This document shows positions 1 to 10,675 of a DNA stretch of 64,000 nt, one piece after another. Position 1 is the stretch's first letter. Every line of letters starts with the position of its first letter. The DNA is taken from NCBI RefSeq assembly GCF_002077695.1, contig NZ_MWUE01000007.1, positions 62,001 to 126,000 on the forward strand. Reading direction: 5' to 3'. Source of the DNA: Pantoea latae. Its GTDB lineage: Bacteria; Pseudomonadota; Gammaproteobacteria; Enterobacterales; Enterobacteriaceae. The position numbers were made by a program, and so were the translations under genes. Under the pieces are notes generated by a model. That model was not told the origin of the DNA and made no database searches. It saw nothing but the letters and a program-made list of their open reading frames with translations.

Positions 1-36
1 CTCTGCGGCCAGCGATTTTACGGTTACATCTGTCAT
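1..36 (-). CDS. infB: Translation initiation factor IF-2, N-terminal start only (partial)
   Basis: Only the first 12 codons are inside the window; the gene runs off its left edge on the minus strand. They read MTDVTVKSLAAE, which matches the start of enterobacterial IF-2, the GTPase that brings initiator tRNA to the 30S subunit. It sits directly downstream of nusA with a gap of about 17 bases, as in the rimP-nusA-infB operon. The call rests on this short match plus gene order. Confidence 0.85.
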   Translation of the reverse strand, partial: MTDVTVKSLAAE

Positions 37-53
37 GCTGTTCCTTCCTGTTA

Positions 54-1541
54 TTACGCGTCATCGCCGAACCAGCAGATATTTCGCGCGGCCATAATCA
101 GCGCGCCGGCTTGCTCATCATTCAGCCCTTCAATATCCGTCAGGTCGTCGACACCTTGCTCGGCGAGATCTTCCAGCGTGCAAACGCCTTTCGCCGCCAG
201 GCGGTACGCCAGCGTACGATCCAGGCCGTCGAGATTCAGAAGATCCTCAGCAGGCTCCTGATTACCACGGCTCTCTTCTTTCGCCAGCGCCAGGGTGGTT
301 AACGCATTTTTGGCTCGTTCACGCAGGGCTTCTACGGTCTCTTCGTCCAGACCATCAACGTCCAGCAGCTCGTTGATCGGCACGTATGCCAGCTCTTCCA
401 GCGAAGAGAAGCCCTCTTCCACCAGTACGGTGGCGAACTCTTCGTCGATGTCGAGATGTTTAGTAAACATATCGATAGCAGCATGCGCTTCGGCCTGGTG
501 TTTCGCCTGCAGATCATCGACGGTCATCACGTTCAGCTCCCAGCCGCTCAGCTGTGAAGCCAGACGCACGTTTTGGCCGTTACGGCCGATCGCCTGAGCC
601 AGATTGCCGGCTTCAACAGCGATATCCATAGTGTGGTTATCTTCGTCAACCACAATCGACGCCACGTCGGCCGGGGCCATGGCGTTAATTACAAACTGCG
701 CCGGGTTGTCGTCCCACAGCACGATATCGATACGCTCGCCGCCCAGCTCGCTGGAAACGGCCTGCACGCGCGCGCCGCGCATGCCGACGCAGGCGCCGAC
801 CGGATCGATGCGTTTGTCGTTGGTTTTCACCGCGATTTTAGCGCGTGAGCCCGGATCGCGAGCCGCCGCTTTAATCTCGATGACTTCTTCGCCGATTTCC
901 GGCACCTCAATGCGGAACAGTTCGATCAGCATTTCCGGCTTCGAGCGAGTCACGAACAGCTGCGCGCCGCGCGCTTCCGGACGAACGGCGTACAGCACGC
1001 CGCGAATACGGTCGCCCGGGCGGAAATTCTCACGCGGCAGCATATCTTCACGCAAAATCACCGCTTCGGCGTTGCTGCCGAGATCCAGGGTGATATTGTC
1101 GCGGTTTACTTTCTTCACCACGCCGGTGATGATTTCGCCTTCGTGCTGGCGGAACTGATCGACCACCATCGCGCGCTCAGCTTCGCGCACTTTCTGGACG
1201 ATAACCTGTTTCGCGGTCTGGGTGGTGATGCGGTCAAAGGTGACCGATTCGATCTGATCCTCGACGTAGTCGCCCAGATTGAACGCTTCATCCTCGAAGC
1301 GGGCTGCTTCCAGCGTGATCTCGCGCGTCGGCTGCGTCACTTCTTCTACGATTTCCCAACGACGGAACGTATCGAAGTCGCCGCTTTTACGGTCGATGCT
1401 GACGCGAACGTCAATCTCTTGCTCGTACTTCTTCTTGGTTGCAGTTGCCAGCGCGCTCTCCAGCGCTTCGAAGATTTTCTCACGCGGCAGGGCTTTTTCG
1501 TTAGAAACGGCTTCTACAACAGCTAAGATCTCTTTGTTCAT
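54..1541 (-). CDS. nusA: Transcription termination/antitermination factor NusA
   Basis: A protein of 495 residues, the same length as E. coli NusA. It binds RNA polymerase and nascent RNA and modulates pausing, termination and antitermination. In order it shows an N-terminal polymerase-binding domain (about 1-125), an S1 domain (about 135-200), two KH domains (about 200-345, with the [12 protein letters not shown] loop) and two C-terminal acidic repeats (about 365-495). The chosen ATG gives [12 protein letters not shown], the family start; an in-frame start five codons upstream is not supported by family length. It lies between rimP and infB on the same strand and is probably one transcript with them. 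Confidence 0.98.
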   Translation of the reverse strand: MNKEILAVVEAVSNEKALPREKIFEALESALATATKKKYEQEIDVRVSIDRKSGDFDTFRRWEIVEEVTQPTREITLEAARFEDEAFNLGDYVEDQIESVTFDRITTQTAKQVIVQKVREAERAMVVDQFRQHEGEIITGVVKKVNRDNITLDLGSNAEAVILREDMLPRENFRPGDRIRGVLYAVRPEARGAQLFVTRSKPEMLIELFRIEVPEIGEEVIEIKAAARDPGSRAKIAVKTNDKRIDPVGACVGMRGARVQAVSSELGGERIDIVLWDDNPAQFVINAMAPADVASIVVDEDNHTMDIAVEAGNLAQAIGRNGQNVRLASQLSGWELNVMTVDDLQAKHQAEAHAAIDMFTKHLDIDEEFATVLVEEGFSSLEELAYVPINELLDVDGLDEETVEALRERAKNALTTLALAKEESRGNQEPAEDLLNLDGLDRTLAYRLAAKGVCTLEDLAEQGVDDLTDIEGLNDEQAGALIMAARNICWFGDDA

Positions 1542-1565
1542 CCTGGTTAGCCTCAATCCGGACTT

Positions 1566-2018
1566 TTAAAAGTGGGGGACCAGGTTCGCTTTCTGAATAT
1601 TGCTCAGCGCGAACACCTCATCTTTACCCTCAACGGTCACCGTCACCATCTCGCCGTCAACCGACTTGATGATGCCCTGCCACTTGCGGCGGTTCTGTAC
1701 CGCCATGCGCAGGACCAGACTGACTTCTTCGCCGGTATACCGCACGTAGTGTTCTGCGGTAAACATCGGGCGATCCAGTCCCGGTGAGGAGACTTCAAGG
1801 TTGTAAGCCACGGTGATGGGATCTTCCACATCCAGCACCGCGCTTACCTGGTGGCTGACATCCGCGCAATCATCGACATTGATGCCATCTTCACTATCAA
1901 TATAGATGCGCAGGGTTGATGTGCGACCGCGAACGAATTCAATACCGACCAGTTCATAGCCGAGCGCTTCTACCGGAGCCGATACCAGCTCTGTCAATTT
2001 TTGCTCTAATGTGGACAA
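1566..2018 (-). CDS. rimP: Ribosome maturation factor RimP, TTG start
   Basis: A protein of 150 residues needed for 30S subunit maturation, nearly identical along its length to E. coli RimP (central segment [20 protein letters not shown]). The reading frame continues upstream, but the family N-terminus (STLEQKLTE) follows a TTG codon at 2018-2016 that has a GGGGGTGG stretch just before it, so TTG is taken as the start. A rare start codon behind two terminator-like hairpins suggests restrained expression. It is the first protein gene after tRNA-fMet and is followed by nusA 24 bases later. Confidence 0.95.
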   Translation of the reverse strand: MSTLEQKLTELVSAPVEALGYELVGIEFVRGRTSTLRIYIDSEDGINVDDCADVSHQVSAVLDVEDPITVAYNLEVSSPGLDRPMFTAEHYVRYTGEEVSLVLRMAVQNRRKWQGIIKSVDGEMVTVTVEGKDEVFALSNIQKANLVPHF

Positions 2019-2035
2019 GCCCACCCCCAAGACAT

Positions 2036-2056
2036 AAAAAAAGGGCTTAATAGCCC
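2036..2056 (-). terminator. Terminator/attenuator hairpin immediately upstream of rimP
   Basis: On the minus strand GGGCT-atta-AGCCC is followed by a run of seven or more T residues, and ends about 18 bases before the rimP TTG codon. A transcript from the tRNA-fMet promoter must read through it to reach rimP-nusA-infB. Leader terminators are known in the E. coli metY-nusA operon. Confidence 0.75.
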
Positions 2057-2077
2057 AGTGTTGCGATTTCCTGATAA

Positions 2078-2107
2078 CAAAAAACCCCGAAAATTCGGGG
2101 CTTTTTG
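2078..2107. terminator. Second hairpin terminator in the rimP leader, symmetrical
   Basis: CCCCGAA-aa-TTCGGGG flanked by A6 and T5, so it can act as an intrinsic terminator in either direction. It lies between tRNA-fMet and rimP, upstream of the first leader terminator. Next to it, at 2111-2150, is a longer stem made of CTGGAC/GTCCAG enclosing GCCGC/GCGGC. Confidence 0.8.
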
Positions 2108-2227
2108 TGACTGGACCCTGTACGCCGCTATGCGGCTCGGCACCGTCCAGAAGAATTTTTTTCAAAACTCGCTGCGATGCGCCCGTCGATGCATACAGTA
2201 TATTTGAAAAAGAACTCTAAGGGAAAG

Positions 2228-2304
<77 letters not shown>

Positions 2305-2363
2305 TCCGAAAACGTGACGAATGTTACGCTGATCTTGCGATTTTTGCAAGTAAAACTCAGATT

Positions 2364-2450
2364 TGGTACCGAGGACGGGACTTGAACCCGTAAGCCCAAT
2401 CGGGCACTACCACCTCAAGGTAGCGTGTCTACCAATTCCACCACCTCGGC
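2364..2450 (-). tRNA. leuU: tRNA-Leu (anticodon GAG)
   Basis: An 87-base class II tRNA on the minus strand starting GCCGAGGTGGTGGAATTGG, with a long variable arm, anticodon GAG (loop CTTGAGG), T-arm GGTTCAAGTCC and an encoded CCA end. It lies between secG and tRNA-fMet, the position of leuU in E. coli, and is probably co-transcribed from secG. Confidence 0.97.
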
Positions 2451-2498
2451 ACTGTTCAGACCGCGACTTGAATCTGTCGCGTCGCAAGCATGACGAAC

Positions 2499-2828
2499 TT
2501 ATTTAGGGATATCGTTACCCGGCGCCGCCGGTTGTGCTGGCTGAGTCGTTGACTGAGCCGGCGCAGACAGATTTTCCCACTCGCTTCCCTTTGAAGTCTT
2601 ATTGGTGTTCAGGTTACCCAGAACCAGGCTGATGATGAAGAACAGCGCGGCGAGAATGCCGGTCATGCGAGTCATGAAATTACCTGAACCCGTAGAACCG
2701 AACAGCGTGCCGGATGCGCCTGCACCGAATGAGGCTCCCATATCAGCGCCTTTACCTTGCTGCAGCATAATCAAACCCACGAGGGCGATGGCCACAATAA
2801 GGAAAACAACTAAAAGAGCTTCGTACAT
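2499..2828 (-). CDS. secG: Protein-export membrane protein SecG
   Basis: A protein of 109 residues forming part of the SecYEG translocon in the inner membrane. Two hydrophobic segments (about 2-22 and 53-73) flank the conserved LQQGKGADMGASFG loop. The C-terminal tail is rich in Pro, Ala and Gln, as in E. coli SecG. The start MYEALLVVF is chosen by family match; longer in-frame starts add unlikely residues. It precedes tRNA-Leu on the same strand. Confidence 0.97.
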   Translation of the reverse strand: MYEALLVVFLIVAIALVGLIMLQQGKGADMGASFGAGASGTLFGSTGSGNFMTRMTGILAALFFIISLVLGNLNTNKTSKGSEWENLSAPAQSTTQPAQPAAPGNDIPK

Positions 2829-3044
2829 AATCAACCTGTTTCCTTGCGCGATAACCGCACAGTTAAGCTTCAGCCAGTATAGATGGGCCGTGTCGTCATC
2901 ACCCATCAGAAGCGGGTGTGAATACTAACCAAAGGCGCATCCCTCTGCAAGGGTAATTTTCTTTGCCGCAGCTGACTGCGGAAAAAAGCGCCATCATGAT
3001 GATTTTAACGGCGGATCGGCGTAAAAACCGCCGCCGTCAGCGTC

Positions 3045-4379
3045 TTAAACCGCCTTCACCTGCTCGGCAATACGGTGCGCCAGCTCGGTTACCTGGGCTT
3101 CGTTTTCCCCTTCCACCATCACGCGGATCAGCGGCTCGGTGCCCGATTTGCGCAGCAGCACGCGTCCGCGCCCCGCCAGGGTTTTCTCCACCTCCGCCGT
3201 CACGCTTTTCACCGCGTCGTCTTCTAACGGGTCGCCTTCGCCGCTAAAGCGGACGTTGACCAGCACCTGCGGCAGCATCTTCATGCCGCTGCACAGGTCG
3301 TGCAGGCTCATATGGTTGCGCACGATTGCAGTGAGCACTTGCAAACTTGCCACAATGCCGTCGCCGGTGGTGGTTTTATCCAGCAGGATAACGTGGCCGG
3401 AGTTTTCCGCGCCGAGACGCCACTTCTTCTCCTGCATCTTCTCCAGCACGTAGCGGTCGCCCACTTTGGCGCGCGCAAATGGAATGCCGAGCTGCTTCAG
3501 CGCCAGCTCCAGACCCATATTGCTCATCAGCGTACCGACCACGCCGCCGCGCAGCTGGCCCTGACGCAGCCCTTCACGCGCGATGATATAGAGGATCTGA
3601 TCGCCGTCGACCTTCTCGCCGAGGTGGTCGACCATCATGATACGGTCGCCGTCGCCGTCGTAGGCCAGCCCCAGGTCAGCCTTCTCCGCCAGCACGCGCT
3701 GCTGCAGCATACGCAGGTCGGTCGCGCCGCACTCTTTGTTGATATTCATGCCGTCAGGCTGGGTGGCGATAGCGATAACGGTGGCGCCCAGTTCGCGCAG
3801 CACGTTAGGCGCGATGTGATAGGTGGCGCCGTTGGCGCAGTCGACCACGATTTTCAGGCCGTTCAGGCTCAGCTCGCTCGGGAAGGTGCCCTTGCAGAAC
3901 TCGATGTAGCGGCCCGCGGCATCGACGATGCGGCTGGCGCGGCCCAGTTCGGCGGATTCGACGCAGGTCAGCGGCTTCTCCATCTCCAGCTCAATCGCCT
4001 CTTCTACCTCGTCCGGCAGCTTGGTGCCCTCGGCGGAGAAAAATTTAATGCCGTTGTCGTCAAACGGGTTGTGCGACGCGGAGATAACGATGCCCGCTTC
4101 GGCGCGGAAAGTGCGCGTCAGATAGGCGATGGCCGGCGTCGGCATTGGCCCGGTAAAGGCGGCGGAGAGACCTGCGGCCGCCAGGCCCGCTTCCAGCGCC
4201 GACTCCAGCATATAACCAGAGATACGGGTGTCTTTGCCAATCAGTACCTTTCTGGAGCCGTGGCGCGCCAGCACCTTGCCCGCCGCCCAGCCCAGCTTCA
4301 GTACGAAGTCAGGGGTGATTGGCGCTTCGCCGACCTTGCCGCGAATGCCATCTGTACCGAAATATTTACGATTACTCAT
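3045..4379 (-). CDS. glmM: Phosphoglucosamine mutase GlmM
   Basis: A protein of 444 residues that interconverts glucosamine-6-phosphate and glucosamine-1-phosphate, feeding UDP-GlcNAc for peptidoglycan and LPS. The active-site phosphoserine motif SASHNPF places the serine at residue 102. The metal-binding DGDGDR loop is present in the middle of the protein, and the C-terminal [12 protein letters not shown] phosphate-binding loop is intact. It follows folP with a gap of 7 bases and is likely in one operon with it. Confidence 0.98.
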   Translation of the reverse strand: MSNRKYFGTDGIRGKVGEAPITPDFVLKLGWAAGKVLARHGSRKVLIGKDTRISGYMLESALEAGLAAAGLSAAFTGPMPTPAIAYLTRTFRAEAGIVISASHNPFDDNGIKFFSAEGTKLPDEVEEAIELEMEKPLTCVESAELGRASRIVDAAGRYIEFCKGTFPSELSLNGLKIVVDCANGATYHIAPNVLRELGATVIAIATQPDGMNINKECGATDLRMLQQRVLAEKADLGLAYDGDGDRIMMVDHLGEKVDGDQILYIIAREGLRQGQLRGGVVGTLMSNMGLELALKQLGIPFARAKVGDRYVLEKMQEKKWRLGAENSGHVILLDKTTTGDGIVASLQVLTAIVRNHMSLHDLCSGMKMLPQVLVNVRFSGEGDPLEDDAVKSVTAEVEKTLAGRGRVLLRKSGTEPLIRVMVEGENEAQVTELAHRIAEQVKAV

Positions 4380-4386
4380 GCCTTAA

Positions 4387-5220
4387 TTATCCTTTTGCTC
4401 TCCGTGTCGCTTCGACAACGCGCATCGCCTCGACCGTCTCTTTAACGTCATGTACACGAATGATCTGCGCGCCCTGCATGGCGGCGATCACCGCGCAGGT
4501 CAGGCTGCCGGTCAGGCGCTGCGACGGCCCGACATTCAACAGCTGACCAATCATAGATTTACGCGACATGCCCACCAGCAGCGGCAGCGCAAAATGGTGA
4601 AAATGGCTCAGGTGGGCCAGCAGCTCATAATTGTGGTTGAGATTCTTACCGAAACCGAAGCCAGGGTCGAGCAGCAGATTCGCTTTTTTAATGCCGGCAG
4701 CCTCGCAGCGCGCAATCTGATCCACGAAGTAAGCGTCCACTTCGCTCACCACATTTTGATACTCCGGCGCCTGCTGCATGGTGCGCGGCTCGCCCTGCAT
4801 ATGCATCAGGCAAACCGGCAGGTCGACCGCCGCCGCCGCTTCAAGGGCGCCAGGCTCCGACAGCGAACGAATATCGTTAATGATGTGAGCGCCCGCTCGC
4901 GCCGCCTCGCGGATCACCTCTGCCTTTGAGGTGTCGACGGAGATCCACACCTCAAAGCGCTGGGCAATCGCCTCGACGACCGGAATGACGCGCGCCAGCT
5001 CTTCGTCGACGCTGACCTCGTCCGCGCCCGGACGCGTCGACTCGCCGCCGACGTCGATAATGGTGGCGCCTGCGTTGACCATCTCATTGGTGTGCGTGAG
5101 CGCTTCTACCAGCGAGTTATGCTTTCCACCATCGGAGAAGGAGTCCGGCGTGACATTCAAAATACCCATCACATGGGGAAACGAGAGATCGAGATGGGCA
5201 TCACGGGCGTACAACTTCAT
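4387..5220 (-). CDS. folP: Dihydropteroate synthase
   Basis: A TIM-barrel enzyme of 277 residues that joins p-aminobenzoate to dihydropterin pyrophosphate in folate synthesis. The pterin-binding loops are visible: ILNVTPDSFSDGG at 20-32, GGESTRPGADEVS, and the C-terminal GMSRKSMIG. Its length fits the family (E. coli 282). It lies between ftsH and glmM on the same strand, behind the terminator at 5257-5285. Confidence 0.97.
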   Translation of the reverse strand: MKLYARDAHLDLSFPHVMGILNVTPDSFSDGGKHNSLVEALTHTNEMVNAGATIIDVGGESTRPGADEVSVDEELARVIPVVEAIAQRFEVWISVDTSKAEVIREAARAGAHIINDIRSLSEPGALEAAAAVDLPVCLMHMQGEPRTMQQAPEYQNVVSEVDAYFVDQIARCEAAGIKKANLLLDPGFGFGKNLNHNYELLAHLSHFHHFALPLLVGMSRKSMIGQLLNVGPSQRLTGSLTCAVIAAMQGAQIIRVHDVKETVEAMRVVEATRRAKG

Positions 5221-5256
5221 GGGGAAAATCTCCTCTGATTACCTGATTACGGATGT

Positions 5257-5285
5257 AAAAAACCCCGGACCAGCCGGGGTTTTTG
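5257..5285. terminator. Terminator between ftsH and folP
   Basis: CCCCGG-accag-CCGGGG flanked by A6 and T5, usable on either strand. It separates the rlmE-ftsH transcript from folP-glmM, probably with partial read-through. Confidence 0.8.
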
Positions 5286-5302
5286 CAAGGGTGAAAACCC
5301 TG

Positions 5303-7228
5303 TTATTTGTCGAACTGCTCTGACATGGTGTTGCCAGGATTCGGGGTGCGCGGCTCATCGACAGGACGCGGCGCCTTCGGCGTGCCGTTGCTGTCGGAGT
5401 TGCTGCCCGGATCTTCCCAGCCTGCCGGCGGACGCACTTCGCGGCGCGCCATCAGGTCGTCGATCTGCGGCGCGTCGATGGTTTCATACTTCATCAGCGC
5501 GTCTTTCATCGCGTGAAGGATGTCCATGTTCTCGCCCAGAATACGGCGGGCGCGCTGGTAGTTGCTGTCGATCAGGTGCTTCACTTCCTGGTCGATAATG
5601 CGCGCGGTTTCGTCGGACATGTGTTTCGCTTTCGCCACTGAACGGCCGAGGAACACTTCGCCCTCTTCTTCCGCATACAGCAACGGACCGAGTTTTTCCG
5701 AGAAGCCCCACTGCGTCACCATGTTGCGCGCCAGGTTAGTGGCCACTTTGATGTCGTTAGAGGCGCCGGTGGAAACGTGTTCCGCACCGTAGATAATCTC
5801 TTCCGCCAGACGGCCACCGTACAGCGTCGAGATCTGGCTTTCCAGCTTCTGACGGCTGGCGCTGATCGCATCCCCTTCCGGCAGGAAGAAGGTCACACCC
5901 AGCGCGCGACCGCGCGGAATAATCGTTACCTTGTGCACTGGATCGTGTTCCGGCACCAGGCGACCGATAATGGCGTGGCCCGCTTCGTGGTAGGCAGTCG
6001 ACTCTTTCTGCGCTTCCGTCATCACCATGGAGCGACGTTCCGCACCCATCATGATTTTGTCTTTCGCTTTCTCGAACTCTACCATCGACACCACGCGCTT
6101 GTTGCCGCGCGCGGCGAACAGCGCCGCTTCGTTCACCAGGTTAGCGAGATCCGCACCGGAGAAGCCCGGCGTACCGCGCGCGATGATGCCTGCGTCGATA
6201 TCGGTCGCCAGCGGCACGCGGCGCATATGCACTTTCAGGATCTGCTCACGGCCACGCACGTCCGGCAGACCGACCACAACCTGACGGTCAAAGCGGCCTG
6301 GACGCAGCAGCGCCGGGTCGAGAACGTCTGGGCGGTTCGTGGCGGCAATAACGATAATGCCTTCATTGCCTTCGAAACCGTCCATCTCTACCAGCATCTG
6401 GTTCAGGGTCTGTTCACGTTCGTCATGACCGCCGCCCAAACCGGCGCCGCGCTGACGACCGACGGCGTCGATCTCATCGATAAAGATGATGCAGGGCGCA
6501 GCTTTCTTCGCCTGTTCGAACATGTCGCGCACGCGAGAGGCGCCGACGCCGACAAACATCTCAACGAAGTCAGAACCGGAAATGGTAAAGAACGGCACCT
6601 TGGCTTCGCCCGCGATGGCTTTCGCCAGCAGGGTTTTACCAGTACCTGGCGGGCCCACCATCAGCACGCCTTTCGGGATCTTACCGCCCAGCTTCTGGAA
6701 ACGGCTCGGTTCGCGCAGATACTCGACCAGCTCGCCCACTTCCTCTTTCGCTTCGTCGCAGCCTGCCACGTCAGCGAAGGTGGTTTTGATCTGATCTTCC
6801 GTCAGCATGCGCGCCTTGCTCTTGCCAAAGGACATCGCGCCTTTGCCGCCGCCGCCCTGCATCTGACGCATAAAGAAGATCCACACGCCAATCAGCAGCA
6901 GCATTGGGAACCAGGAGATGAAGATTGAAGCCAGCAGGCTCGGCTCTTCCGGCGGTTCGCCAACCACTTTGACGTTTTTGGTCAACAGGTTATCGAGTAA
7001 CTTGGGATCATTGACAGGAATGTAGGTCGTGTATTTATTACTGTCTTTCTTGATTACGTTAATCTCACGCCCGTTAATACGTGCCTCGCGGACCTGATCC
7101 TGGTTCACTTCCGACAGGAAGGTTGAATAATCAACCCTACGGCCATTCGACTCGCTGGGCCCAAAGCTCTGGAATACTGACATCAGCACGACCGCGATGA
7201 CTAACCAGAGAATCAGGTTTTTCGCCAT
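5303..7228 (-). CDS. ftsH: ATP-dependent zinc metalloprotease FtsH
   Basis: A membrane-anchored AAA+ protease that degrades LpxC, sigma-32, SecY and other substrates. From ATG 7228 it has 641 residues: two membrane segments (about 5-22 and 98-118), Walker A GPPGTGKT near 192-199, Walker [12 protein letters not shown], the second region of homology [17 protein letters not shown], and the zinc motif HEAGH near 414-418. A TTG at 7237, with GAGG at a good distance, could instead give three more residues (MSD), so the exact start is open. It follows rlmE by about 110 bases, as in the E. coli rlmE-ftsH operon. Confidence 0.98.
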   Translation of the reverse strand: MAKNLILWLVIAVVLMSVFQSFGPSESNGRRVDYSTFLSEVNQDQVREARINGREINVIKKDSNKYTTYIPVNDPKLLDNLLTKNVKVVGEPPEEPSLLASIFISWFPMLLLIGVWIFFMRQMQGGGGKGAMSFGKSKARMLTEDQIKTTFADVAGCDEAKEEVGELVEYLREPSRFQKLGGKIPKGVLMVGPPGTGKTLLAKAIAGEAKVPFFTISGSDFVEMFVGVGASRVRDMFEQAKKAAPCIIFIDEIDAVGRQRGAGLGGGHDEREQTLNQMLVEMDGFEGNEGIIVIAATNRPDVLDPALLRPGRFDRQVVVGLPDVRGREQILKVHMRRVPLATDIDAGIIARGTPGFSGADLANLVNEAALFAARGNKRVVSMVEFEKAKDKIMMGAERRSMVMTEAQKESTAYHEAGHAIIGRLVPEHDPVHKVTIIPRGRALGVTFFLPEGDAISASRQKLESQISTLYGGRLAEEIIYGAEHVSTGASNDIKVATNLARNMVTQWGFSEKLGPLLYAEEEGEVFLGRSVAKAKHMSDETARIIDQEVKHLIDSNYQRARRILGENMDILHAMKDALMKYETIDAPQIDDLMARREVRPPAGWEDPGSNSDSNGTPKAPRPVDEPRTPNPGNTMSEQFDK

Positions 7229-7340
7229 GTCACTCAAGGGATTAACCTCATATTACAACGGTGTTAACAGACAGCGTAGGGTACTATATATCCTTCATAC
7301 ATGGAATCGCGGCTGGTGGGCTGCAACTTCATCAATTGGG

Positions 7341-7970
7341 CTATAGTTTGCGCCCTGTCGCCACAATGTACACTTCGCGCGAACGTGATCGCGAAGCGTC
7401 CGGCTTACGAATTTTCACTTTCGTAAACAGGGAGCGAATTTCCCGCAGGTATTCATCGAAGCCATCTCCCTGAAACACTTTCACTACAAAACTGCCGCCC
7501 GGTGCCAGGATATCCCGACACATTTCGAGCGCCAGTTCAACCAAATACATCGAACGGGGAATATCCACTGCCGGCGTCCCGCTCATGTTGGGCGCCATAT
7601 CCGACATGACCACCTGAACTTTTTGATCGCCTACGCGTTCAAGCAGCGCTTTGATCACCGATTCTTCACGGAAATCGCCCTGAAGGAAATCGACGCCGAC
7701 GATAGGATCCATAGGCAAAATGTCGCAGGCGATAATGCGCCCCGACGCGCCGATTTGCTGCACCACATATTGTGACCAGCCGCCCGGTGCCGCCCCCAGA
7801 TCTACCACGGTCATACCGGGTTTGAAAAGCTTGTCACCCTGTTGTATTTCATCAAGTTTAAACCAGGCGCGCGAACGCAACCCTTTTTTCTGTGCCTGAA
7901 GCACATATTTATCGCTAAAGTGTTCCTGTAACCAGCGGCTGGAGCTGGCCGAACGCTTTTTACCCGTCAT
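7341..7970 (-). CDS. rlmE: 23S rRNA (uridine-2'-O)-methyltransferase RlmE
   Basis: A protein of 209 residues (FtsJ/RrmJ) that methylates U2552 of 23S rRNA using SAM. The SAM-binding motif [14 protein letters not shown] is clear, and the K-D-K-E catalytic tetrad fits K38 (AWFKLDE), the D in SDMAPNMSG, the K in FVVKVFQG and the E in [10 protein letters not shown]. The ATG at 7970 gives [14 protein letters not shown], the family start. It is divergent from yhbY and precedes ftsH. Confidence 0.97.
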   Translation of the reverse strand: MTGKKRSASSSRWLQEHFSDKYVLQAQKKGLRSRAWFKLDEIQQGDKLFKPGMTVVDLGAAPGGWSQYVVQQIGASGRIIACDILPMDPIVGVDFLQGDFREESVIKALLERVGDQKVQVVMSDMAPNMSGTPAVDIPRSMYLVELALEMCRDILAPGGSFVVKVFQGDGFDEYLREIRSLFTKVKIRKPDASRSRSREVYIVATGRKL

Positions 7971-8096
7971 AATTTTCTCAACTAAATCGTCATCGCAGCG
8001 ATAAACCTGCACGCAATGGGTTGCGTTGATTTGGTGATAACCCCGAGATGGCGGTAGAATGAACCGTTTTCAATCCCTGAGTAAGCAAAAAATACG

Positions 8097-8390
8097 ATGA
8101 ATCTAAGTACCAAACAAAAACAGCACCTGAAAGGCCTCGCCCATCCACTGAAACCGGTGGTGATGATCGGCGGCAACGGCCTGACCGAAGGCGTGCTGGC
8201 CGAAATCGAATCCGCACTGGAACATCACGAACTGATCAAGGTGAAAGTCGCCTCGGAAGATCGTGAAACTAAACAGCTGATCGTTGAGGCTATCGTGCGT
8301 GAAACCAAAGCCAGCAACGTGCAGGTGATCGGTAAAACGCTGGTGCTGTATCGCCCCTCTAAAGAGAGCAAGATTTCTCTGCCGCGCTAA
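8097..8390 (+). CDS. yhbY: Ribosome-assembly RNA-binding protein YhbY (CRM domain)
   Basis: A protein of 97 residues that is a single CRS1-YhbY (CRM) RNA-binding domain associated with 50S precursors. The conserved KQKQHLKGLAHPLKPVVMIG start and the GGNG turn are seen. It is transcribed away from rlmE, as in other Enterobacterales, and is followed by the terminator at 8442-8464. Confidence 0.96.
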   Translation: MNLSTKQKQHLKGLAHPLKPVVMIGGNGLTEGVLAEIESALEHHELIKVKVASEDRETKQLIVEAIVRETKASNVQVIGKTLVLYRPSKESKISLPR

Positions 8391-8441
8391 CGCGCATGCC
8401 GGGCAACCGGCCAAAGAAAGTGCCATGCTCCCGCATGGGTT

Positions 8442-8464
8442 AAAAGGCCGCATCGCGGCCTTTT
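8442..8464. terminator. Bidirectional terminator between yhbY and greA
   Basis: AAAA-GGCCGC-atc-GCGGCC-TTTT between the convergent genes yhbY (+) and greA (-). It can end both transcripts. Confidence 0.9.
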
Positions 8465-8511
8465 CCATTCTTTACATTAAGCTGTAACGCTTTTCAAAGC
8501 GTAGCTCTCTC

Positions 8512-8988
8512 TTAAAGGTATTCCACTTTAAGAATTTCGTACTCGACGTCGCCGCCCGGGGTTTTGATGATGGTCACATCATCTGCTTCTTTACCCACCA
8601 GGCCACGCGCCATCGGCGAATTCACCGAAATCAGATTTTGCTTAAAATCCGCTTCGTCATCGCCCACGATGCGATAGGTCGACTCTTCGTCGGTCTCGGT
8701 GTTCAGCACGGTCACGGTCGCGCCGAAAATTACCCGGCCGGTGTTCGGCATCGCCGTAACGTCGATAACCTGCGCGTTAGAAAGCTTGGCTTCGATCTCC
8801 TGGATACGGCCTTCGCAAAACCCCTGCTCTTCACGCGCGGCGTGATACTCCGCATTCTCTTTCAAATCGCCGTGCTCGCGTGCTTCGGCGATTGAGGCGA
8901 TGATGCGCGGGCGCTTCACGGTTTTCAGTTCGTTCAGCTCTTCGCGCAGCTTCTCGGCGCCCCTTAACGTCATCGGAATCTGATTCAT
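8512..8988 (-). CDS. greA: Transcription elongation factor GreA
   Basis: A protein of 158 residues, the exact family length. GreA enters the secondary channel of RNA polymerase and stimulates cleavage of backtracked RNA. The N-terminal coiled coil carries the acidic tip motif [15 protein letters not shown] (about 41-55), and the C-terminal FKBP-like domain follows. It is divergent from dacB; the roughly 250-base gap should hold both promoters. Confidence 0.98.
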   Translation of the reverse strand: MNQIPMTLRGAEKLREELNELKTVKRPRIIASIAEAREHGDLKENAEYHAAREEQGFCEGRIQEIEAKLSNAQVIDVTAMPNTGRVIFGATVTVLNTETDEESTYRIVGDDEADFKQNLISVNSPMARGLVGKEADDVTIIKTPGGDVEYEILKVEYL

Positions 8989-9238
8989 TTAAGCTCCTCG
9001 CTCTCTTTCCTGTTTTAACGGCGTCGTCCTGACCAGTGTCCACAGAAAAACCGGTTCTGCAGGGCCTGACCCTCGTTTTGCAAATAAAAGAATCCTGACC
9101 CGGAAAAGGTTCCAGGCCAGAAAGTGGTTTTGCATTTTGATACGTATTTTAACTCAGAGTTCCCTGTGGGTCATCGTTTACTTTCTACCGCTGCGGGACG
9201 TAGTATTGACGCCTTCACCTGCCAGTTACCGCGAGATT

Positions 9239-10672
9239 ATGCGATTTTCACGACTTGTTACCGGACTAACCTGTGCGTTTATGCTGCAGGCACAAGCAGC
9301 GCCCGTTGATGAATACATGCAGTATTTGCCAGATGGTGCCAATCTGGCGTTGATGGTGCAGAAAGTGGGCGCCAGCGCCCCGATAATCGACTATCACGGT
9401 AAGCAGATGGCGTTGCCCGCCAGCACCATGAAGGTCATCACCGCGCTGGCGGCGCTGCTGGAGCTGGGCGGCGACTTTCGCTTCCAGACCACGCTGGAAA
9501 CCAAAGGCGCCATCAGCGACGGCACGCTCAACGGCGATCTGGTGGCGCGTTTCGCCGGCGACCCGACGCTGAGCCGTCAGGATCTGCGCAACATGGTCGC
9601 CGCGCTGAAGAAACAGGGCGTCACCCATATTAAAGGCAACCTGGTGATCGACACCTCGGTGTTCGCCAGCCATGACATGGCGCCGGGCTGGCCGTGGAAC
9701 GATCTGACGCAGTGCTTCAGCGCGCCGCCGGGCGCGGCCATCGTCGATAAAAACTGCTTTTCCGTTTCGCTCTACAGCGCCAGTGCGCCGGGCGACACCG
9801 CCTTTGTGCGCATCGCCTCCTACTATCCCGCGCATATGTTCAGCCAGGTGCGCACCCTCGGCCGCAACAGCGGCGAAGGGCAATACTGCGAGCTGGACGT
9901 GGTGCCGGGTGAACTCAACCGCTACACGCTCACCGGCTGCATGCGCCAGCGCGCGGAGCCGCTGCCGCTGGCGTTCGCCGTGCAGGATGACGCCGCCTGG
10001 GCGGGAGAGATCCTCAAGCAGGAGCTGCGCCAGGCCGAGATCGACTACAGCGGCCATCTGGTGCGCCAGACGCAGGTGACCTCGCCGGGCACCGTGCTGG
10101 CCTCGACGCAATCCGCGCCGCTGCATTCTCTGTTGCATACTATGCTGAAAAAGTCGGACAACATGATCGCCGACACGGTATTCCGCACCATCGGACACCA
10201 CTACTTCAACGTGCCGGGCACTTTCCGCGCCGGATCGGACGCCATTCGTCGCATCCTGCGCGAGAAAGCCAACGTGGATTTAGGCAACAGTATTCAGGTG
10301 GATGGTTCGGGTCTGTCGCGCCACGATCTCATCGCGCCGGACACCATGATGCAGGTGCTGCAGTACATCGCGAAGAACGACGCGACGCTGGACTATATCT
10401 CTATGCTGCCGCTGGCGGGCCATGACGGCACGCTGCTCTATCGCGGCGGTCTGCATGAGGCGGGCGTCGACGGCAAAGTCTCGGCGAAAACCGGCTCGCT
10501 GCAGGGCGTTTATAACCTGGCCGGCTTTATCACCACCGCCAGCGGCGCGCGCGTCGCCTTTGTGCAGTTCCTGTCGGGCTACGCGGTGCCGCCGCAGGAT
10601 CAGCGCACGCGACGCGTTCCGCTGGTGCGCTTCGAGAGCCGACTCTATCGGGATATCTACCAGAATAACTAG
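9239..10672 (+). CDS. dacB: D-alanyl-D-alanine carboxypeptidase/endopeptidase DacB (PBP4)
   Basis: A periplasmic class C penicillin-binding protein of 477 residues, the same length as E. coli DacB, that trims peptidoglycan. A signal peptide (1-20, cleavage near AQA-AP) is followed by the nucleophile motif S62-x-x-K65 (ASTMK), the SDN motif (LKKSDNMIADTV) and KTG (SAKTGSLQG). The start MRFSRLVTG matches the family; the open frame upstream to 9137 lies in the promoter region. pmrA starts 3 bases after the stop codon, so the three genes are likely co-transcribed. Confidence 0.97.
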   Translation: MRFSRLVTGLTCAFMLQAQAAPVDEYMQYLPDGANLALMVQKVGASAPIIDYHGKQMALPASTMKVITALAALLELGGDFRFQTTLETKGAISDGTLNGDLVARFAGDPTLSRQDLRNMVAALKKQGVTHIKGNLVIDTSVFASHDMAPGWPWNDLTQCFSAPPGAAIVDKNCFSVSLYSASAPGDTAFVRIASYYPAHMFSQVRTLGRNSGEGQYCELDVVPGELNRYTLTGCMRQRAEPLPLAFAVQDDAAWAGEILKQELRQAEIDYSGHLVRQTQVTSPGTVLASTQSAPLHSLLHTMLKKSDNMIADTVFRTIGHHYFNVPGTFRAGSDAIRRILREKANVDLGNSIQVDGSGLSRHDLIAPDTMMQVLQYIAKNDATLDYISMLPLAGHDGTLLYRGGLHEAGVDGKVSAKTGSLQGVYNLAGFITTASGARVAFVQFLSGYAVPPQDQRTRRVPLVRFESRLYRDIYQNN

Positions 10673-10675
10673 CGC

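Noticed and set aside
3000-4500. Long open frames opposite glmM, entF, gltB, arcB and other GC-rich genes
   Set aside because: They are antisense shadows produced by GC-rich codon use. They lack ribosome sites and domain matches, and the sense genes are certain.
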